NCBI GenBank assembly: GCA_045617225.1
Contig: JAZLIC010000008.1
Coordinates: forward strand, 1 to 10,153
Length of the DNA: 10,153 nucleotides
Reading direction: 5' to 3'
From: JAZLIC01 sp045617225
GTDB taxonomy: Bacteria; Bacillota; Clostridia; Monoglobales; Monoglobaceae
In this document: one piece after another, positions 6,658-10,153 of the stretch
Position numbering within the stretch: the first letter of the stretch is position 1
How the letters are laid out: the number at the start of each line of letters is the position of its first letter
Program-made: the position numbers and the translations under genes
The notes under the pieces: model-generated
What the model was told of the DNA's origin: nothing
Seen by the model: only the letters and a program-made list of their open reading frames with translations
Databases searched by the model: none

Positions 6658-7962
6658 ATGTCAACTAAAATCGAAGATATTTCACCTTGCAGATGCTCCT
6701 TTTGCGGCAAGACAGAGGAGCAGGTAAAAAAGCTTATTGAAGGCCCAAACGCATATATATGTAATGAATGTGTTGACCTTTGCGTTGAATTGTTCAGCGA
6801 TGAATTTGATGATATATATAGTGACGGAGATTTCGATGAGCTTCCAAAGCCTAAGGAAATTAACGCATTTTTAGATGATTATATTATAGGTCAGGACCGT
6901 GCAAAAAAGGCTCTGTCAGTTGCAATCTATAATCATTACAAGCGTATTCGTTCAAACGGCTTAAAAAATAATGATATCGAACTTCAAAAGAGCAATATTT
7001 TAATGATAGGTCCAACAGGCTGCGGCAAGACTTTTTTAGCACAAACTCTTGCCAAAAAGCTTAATGTTCCTTTTGTAATTGCAGATGCAACATCACTTAC
7101 CGAAGCCGGCTATGTTGGAGAAGATGTTGAAAATATCCTTTTAAAGCTCATTCAAGCCGCAAACTTTGATATTGAACTTGCCGAAAAGGGTATAATCTAT
7201 ATTGATGAAATAGATAAAATTTCACGCAAATCCGAAAATCCCTCTATCACAAGAGATGTTAGCGGTGAGGGCGTTCAGCAAACTTTGCTTAAAATCCTTG
7301 AAGGTACGGTTGCATCAGTTCCGCCGACCGGTGGAAGAAAGCATCCGCATCAGGAATTTTTGCAGATTGACACTACCAACATTCTCTTTATTTGCGGTGG
7401 CGCTTTTGAAGGACTTGATAAAATTATTCAAAGTCGAATAAGTGAGAAAACTTTGGGATTTGGCGCAAAGGTGGAAAGTAAAAAGGAACATAATCGTGGT
7501 GAAACCTTAAAAGAAGTTTTGCCGCAAGATTTGATAAAATACGGTATTATACCGGAGCTTATCGGCAGAATGCCTGTCGTTACCGCTTTGGATTCTTTAA
7601 ATGTTGATGCATTAAAGCTTATTTTAAAGACGCCTAAAAACGCACTTTTAAAGCAGTATATGGCACTCTTTGAAATGGACGGAGTAACTCTTGAATTTGA
7701 GGACGAGGCGGTTACCGCTGTCGCAAATCAGGCGTTTAATCGTAATACAGGGGCACGTGGTTTGCGTACAATAATCGAAGATGTAATGCTTGATATTATG
7801 TACGAAATACCGTCTGACCCAACAATAGAAAAGGTTATAATAACCGAAAAATGTATTACAGAAAAGGCAAAACCTAAACTTATACACAATAACAACCGAA
7901 AGTCTCTAAAACACACACAGAGCAAAAAAGAGGTTATCGGTGAAGAAAAGTCCGCAGGATAA
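6658..7962 (+). CDS. clpX: Clp protease ATP-binding subunit ClpX
   Basis: ClpX is a hexameric AAA+ unfoldase that recognises tagged substrates and feeds them to ClpP. The 434 residues carry every expected element: an N-terminal C4 zinc finger (C13, C16, C35, C38), Walker A GPTGCGKT (118-125), the pore loop GYVGED (151-156), Walker B IIYIDEID (179-186), the RKH loop (227-229), the probable arginine finger in PELIGRM (R304) and sensor 2 in GARGLR (R370). The ClpP-docking loop reads LGF (266-268) instead of the common IGF, a conservative change that keeps the interaction plausible. In-frame TGA just upstream fixes 6658 as the first possible start. An AGGAG lies only 1 base from the ATG and another 12 bases away, both outside ideal spacing. 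The C-terminal 40 residues are polar and probably disordered. Confidence 0.98.
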   Translation: MSTKIEDISPCRCSFCGKTEEQVKKLIEGPNAYICNECVDLCVELFSDEFDDIYSDGDFDELPKPKEINAFLDDYIIGQDRAKKALSVAIYNHYKRIRSNGLKNNDIELQKSNILMIGPTGCGKTFLAQTLAKKLNVPFVIADATSLTEAGYVGEDVENILLKLIQAANFDIELAEKGIIYIDEIDKISRKSENPSITRDVSGEGVQQTLLKILEGTVASVPPTGGRKHPHQEFLQIDTTNILFICGGAFEGLDKIIQSRISEKTLGFGAKVESKKEHNRGETLKEVLPQDLIKYGIIPELIGRMPVVTALDSLNVDALKLILKTPKNALLKQYMALFEMDGVTLEFEDEAVTAVANQAFNRNTGARGLRTIIEDVMLDIMYEIPSDPTIEKVIITEKCITEKAKPKLIHNNNRKSLKHTQSKKEVIGEEKSAG

Positions 7963-7981
7963 AATATAGTCTTGCGGTTTT
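7952..7981 (+). terminator. weak terminator-like hairpin overlapping the clpX stop codon
   Basis: CCGCAGGA (7952-7959) pairs with TCTTGCGG (7970-7977) as eight base pairs, one of them G-U, around a 10-base loop that contains the clpX stop codon. Four T's follow (7978-7981). The short T run suggests partial termination or attenuation between clpX and the metal transporter operon, not a full stop. Confidence 0.4.
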
Positions 7982-7996
7982 GCGAGAGGATTTCTT

Positions 7997-8947
7997 ATGG
8001 AAAGATACAAAAGAGTAATTACAATTATTTTAATATTTGTTTTGGCTCTGTTTTCTCTTTTTGGGTGTGGAAATGTCACTCAAAAAGAGAATTCCGAGAA
8101 GATAAAGGTGGTTACCACTATCTTTCCGCCCTATGATTTTGTCCGTGAAATTGCAGGCGATACCGTGGAACTTACAATGCTTTTAAAACCCGGAATGGAG
8201 AGCCATTCTTACGAGCCATCGCCGAGTGATATTTTGAAAATTCAGGAAAGCGACATCTTTATATACAACGGCGGTGAGTCCGATGTTTGGGTTGACCATA
8301 TCCTGTCTTCCATTGATAATAAAGACTTACACACTGTTAAAATGATGGACTATGTTGATAATTTAGAAGAAGAGATTGTTCCCGGTATGGAAGCCGAAAA
8401 CGACGGAGAAGACGGAGAAGAGTATGATGAGCATGTCTGGACATCACCAAAATGTGCGGTAGAAATCGTAAAGGCTATTTCAAAAACTTTACTTTCCGTT
8501 TCACCTCAATATGAGGATATTTACGCTAAAAACACGGCAGAGTATATCGAAAAGTTAAATTCTTTGGACGCAAAATTCAGGGGCATCACAGAGAATTCAA
8601 AAAGAAAAACCATATTGTTTGGAGATAGATTTCCGTTTAGGTATTTAACGAAAGAATATAACCTATCTTACAGTGCGGCGTTTCCGGGTTGCAGCAGTGA
8701 GTCTGAGGCAGGTGCACAGACGGTAGCGTTTTTAATTGATAAAGTAAAGGAAGAGGAGATACCGACTGTATTTTATTTGGAGTTCAGTACACATAAAATT
8801 GCAGATACGATTGTTGAAAACACAGATGCAAAGGCTGAATTACTCCATTCCTGTCACAATCTTTCAAAAACCGATATGGAAAATAACGTTACCTACTTAG
8901 AGCTTATGAACAGAAATTGTGATTTAATAAGAGAGGCGCTTAACTAA
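7997..8947 (+). CDS. metal (zinc/manganese-type) ABC transporter substrate-binding lipoprotein
   Basis: This is a cluster A-I metal-binding protein of the ZnuA/AdcA/TroA type, anchored on the outer face of the membrane to deliver a metal to the permease encoded downstream. A signal peptide with hydrophobic core (about 7-23) ends in the lipobox LFGC, so Cys24 should be lipidated. The fold is recognisable from VVTTIFPPYDFVREIAGD, GMESHSYEPSPSD (H70) and EHVWTSPK (H146). Two features depart from standard ZnuA. The loop before H146, His-rich in many homologues, is acidic (about 123-145, mostly Glu and Asp). The third His ligand position is Gly in FGDRFPFRYL (G209). E262 and the LHSCHN segment (H284, H287) could contribute ligands instead. 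AGAGGA 6 bases before the ATG supports the start. Zinc is the likeliest cargo, but manganese or another metal is possible. Confidence 0.9.
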   Translation: MERYKRVITIILIFVLALFSLFGCGNVTQKENSEKIKVVTTIFPPYDFVREIAGDTVELTMLLKPGMESHSYEPSPSDILKIQESDIFIYNGGESDVWVDHILSSIDNKDLHTVKMMDYVDNLEEEIVPGMEAENDGEDGEEYDEHVWTSPKCAVEIVKAISKTLLSVSPQYEDIYAKNTAEYIEKLNSLDAKFRGITENSKRKTILFGDRFPFRYLTKEYNLSYSAAFPGCSSESEAGAQTVAFLIDKVKEEEIPTVFYLEFSTHKIADTIVENTDAKAELLHSCHNLSKTDMENNVTYLELMNRNCDLIREALN

Positions 8948-9657
8948 TGGCATTGTTTGAATGTAAGAATTTACAATTAGGATATGACAATATTAAAGTT
9001 ATAAACAACCTCACATTTTTAGTAGATGAGGGGTCATATCTTTGTATTATCGGCGAAAACGGTGCAGGCAAAAGCACCCTTCTTAAAGCTATGCTGCGTC
9101 TCAAATCCCCTCTTTCAGGGAAAATTGAGTATAATGACGGAATAAAGCAAAAGGATATAGGCTATGTGGCACAAAAGACGGAAGTTCAAAAAGACTTTCC
9201 GGCATCTGTTTTTGAGGTTGTTTTGTCCGGATGTTTAAACGGCAGTAAAATTGGGCCGTTTTACAGTAAATGCGAAAAAGAAATTGCAAAAGCCGCTATG
9301 GAGGATATGCAAATCGCAAATCTTAAAAGAAAGTGTTTCAGAGAGCTTTCGGGCGGTCAGCAACAGCGTGTTTTGTTGGCACGTGCACTTTGCGCAACAA
9401 AGAGAGCAATTTTTATGGACGAGCCTGTAACGGGACTTGACGGCCCTATGACTACTTTGTTTTTTGAAAAGGTGAAGCGTTTAAATACCGAGAATGGAAT
9501 TACAGTTGTTATGGTTTCGCACGATATACATTGTGCGGTAAAATATGCAACGCATATTCTGCATCTAAATGACGAAAACACTTTCTTCGGCAAAACCGAA
9601 GATTATATACATAGTGATTTGGGACGTGCGTTTATAGGAGGACATAAGCATGATTGA
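8947..9657 (+). CDS. metal ABC transporter ATP-binding protein (ZnuC-like)
   Basis: The 236-residue cytosolic ATPase powers the metal importer formed with its two neighbours. All nucleotide-binding motifs are present: Walker A GENGAGKST (36-44), Q-loop Gln76 (YVAQKT), signature LSGGQQQR (134-141), Walker B RAIFMDEP (153-160), D-loop GLD (163-165) and the switch His192 in VSHD. The start codon shares one base with the stop of the binding-protein gene (TAATG), and AGAGG about 10 bases upstream can serve as ribosome binding site. Its last 8 bases overlap the permease start, so the operon is tightly coupled. The C-terminal GGHKHD gives a short His tail common in this family. Zinc and manganese ATPases look alike, so the metal is not settled by this gene. 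Confidence 0.95.
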   Translation: MALFECKNLQLGYDNIKVINNLTFLVDEGSYLCIIGENGAGKSTLLKAMLRLKSPLSGKIEYNDGIKQKDIGYVAQKTEVQKDFPASVFEVVLSGCLNGSKIGPFYSKCEKEIAKAAMEDMQIANLKRKCFRELSGGQQQRVLLARALCATKRAIFMDEPVTGLDGPMTTLFFEKVKRLNTENGITVVMVSHDIHCAVKYATHILHLNDENTFFGKTEDYIHSDLGRAFIGGHKHD

Positions 9658-10153
9658 TATTTTTACAAATATGTTTTCTTATACCTTTATAATTCGTGCG
9701 CTTGTTGTCGGAATTTTGGTTTCGCTTTGTTCATCACTTTTGGGTGTCGGTTTGGTTTTAAAGCGATTTTCCATGATTGGCGACGGACTGTCACATGTGT
9801 GCTTTGGCGCACTTGCGATTGCATCGGCACTTAACTTTGCACCTCTTGAATTTACAATACCTGTTGTAATAATTGCGGCAATTTTACTTCTTCGCATCAG
9901 CAAGGCAGGAAAAATGCGTGGTGATGCGGCAATCGCCTTGATTTCCACAGGGGCGTTGGCGATAGGAATACTTGTCGCATCTGTTTCTACCGGAATGAAT
10001 ACCGATATAAACAACTACCTTTTCGGAAGTATTTTGGCGATAAACGAAAACGATTTAAAGATTTCTGTTATCTTGTCTTTGGTAGTTCTGGCATTGTTTA
10101 TTATATTTTATCGCAGGATTTTTTCAGTTGTATTTGATGAAGACTTTTCAAAA
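9650..10153 (+). CDS. metal ABC transporter permease (ZnuB-like), 3' end outside window
   Basis: This is the membrane subunit of the metal importer, of the ABC-3 family (ZnuB/AdcB/MntB). The frame stays open from the ATG at 9650 to the window edge, giving 168 residues; members usually have about 260-290, so roughly 100 are missing. AGGAGG at 9636-9641 lies 8 bases before the start, and the first 8 bases overlap the ATPase gene. The N-terminus MIDIFTNMFSYTFIIRALVVGILVSLCSSLLGV leads into VLKRFSMIGDGLSHVCFGALAI, the conserved segment after the first helix that carries the family GD-x-LSH motif. Several further hydrophobic segments follow, with TGALAIGILVAS and the family-like NNYLFGSILAI near residues 120-135. 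No frameshift is visible. Confidence 0.93.
   Translation, partial: MIDIFTNMFSYTFIIRALVVGILVSLCSSLLGVGLVLKRFSMIGDGLSHVCFGALAIASALNFAPLEFTIPVVIIAAILLLRISKAGKMRGDAAIALISTGALAIGILVASVSTGMNTDINNYLFGSILAINENDLKISVILSLVVLALFIIFYRRIFSVVFDEDFSK

Noticed and set aside
9101..10014. Minus-strand open frames opposite the ABC transporter genes
   Set aside because: They are antisense to genes with complete family motifs, and their products show no recognisable domain.

Overview
The window looks like the chromosome of a low-GC Firmicute, most likely a member of the Clostridia. It is AT-rich with AT-rich intergenic gaps, has strong AGGAGG-type ribosome binding sites and sigma-A-like promoters, and carries two gene orders typical of that group: a Xaa-Pro peptidase followed by efp and a CD1247-like zinc-ribbon gene, and tig-clpP-clpX. 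I cannot name a genus. No tRNA, rRNA, CRISPR array, insertion sequence or phage gene is visible. The content is mainly housekeeping.

Layout. Positions 2-397 hold the 3' end of an M24 (Xaa-Pro) peptidase gene, cut by the window edge. A 111-bp AT-rich gap with a weak promoter leads to efp (509-1066) and a small gene for an acidic, Cys-rich zinc-ribbon protein (1079-1492). A strong hairpin at 1502-1527 ends that unit and probably also the convergent minus-strand TIM-barrel metal-dependent hydrolase (1530-2312). A 125-bp divergent promoter region (2313-2437) separates the hydrolase from an MFS transporter (2438-3670) whose stop overlaps the start of a PflX-like radical SAM gene (3667-4557). Each of the two divergent -10 boxes lies in a TTGATATAAT-type palindrome, so hydrolase, transporter and radical SAM protein may share one regulator.

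From 4657 the protein quality-control block follows: trigger factor (own extended -10 promoter), ClpP and ClpX. The tig-clpP gap holds a 10-bp perfect inverted repeat without a U tract. Immediately after clpX, behind a weak terminator-like hairpin that overlaps the clpX stop codon, comes a zinc/manganese-type ABC transporter operon: lipoprotein binding protein (7997-8947), ATPase (8947-9657) and permease (9650 to the window end, incomplete), all overlapping.

How they fit together. EF-P rescues ribosomes at polyproline stretches, trigger factor folds nascent chains, ClpXP degrades failed or tagged proteins, and the M24 peptidase trims proline-containing peptides. The metal transporter is a separate function. 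The points most worth following are the paired operator-like palindromes, the Cys/Asp tail of the zinc-ribbon protein, and the metal-binding protein that lacks one of the usual histidine ligands and has an acidic instead of a His-rich loop.
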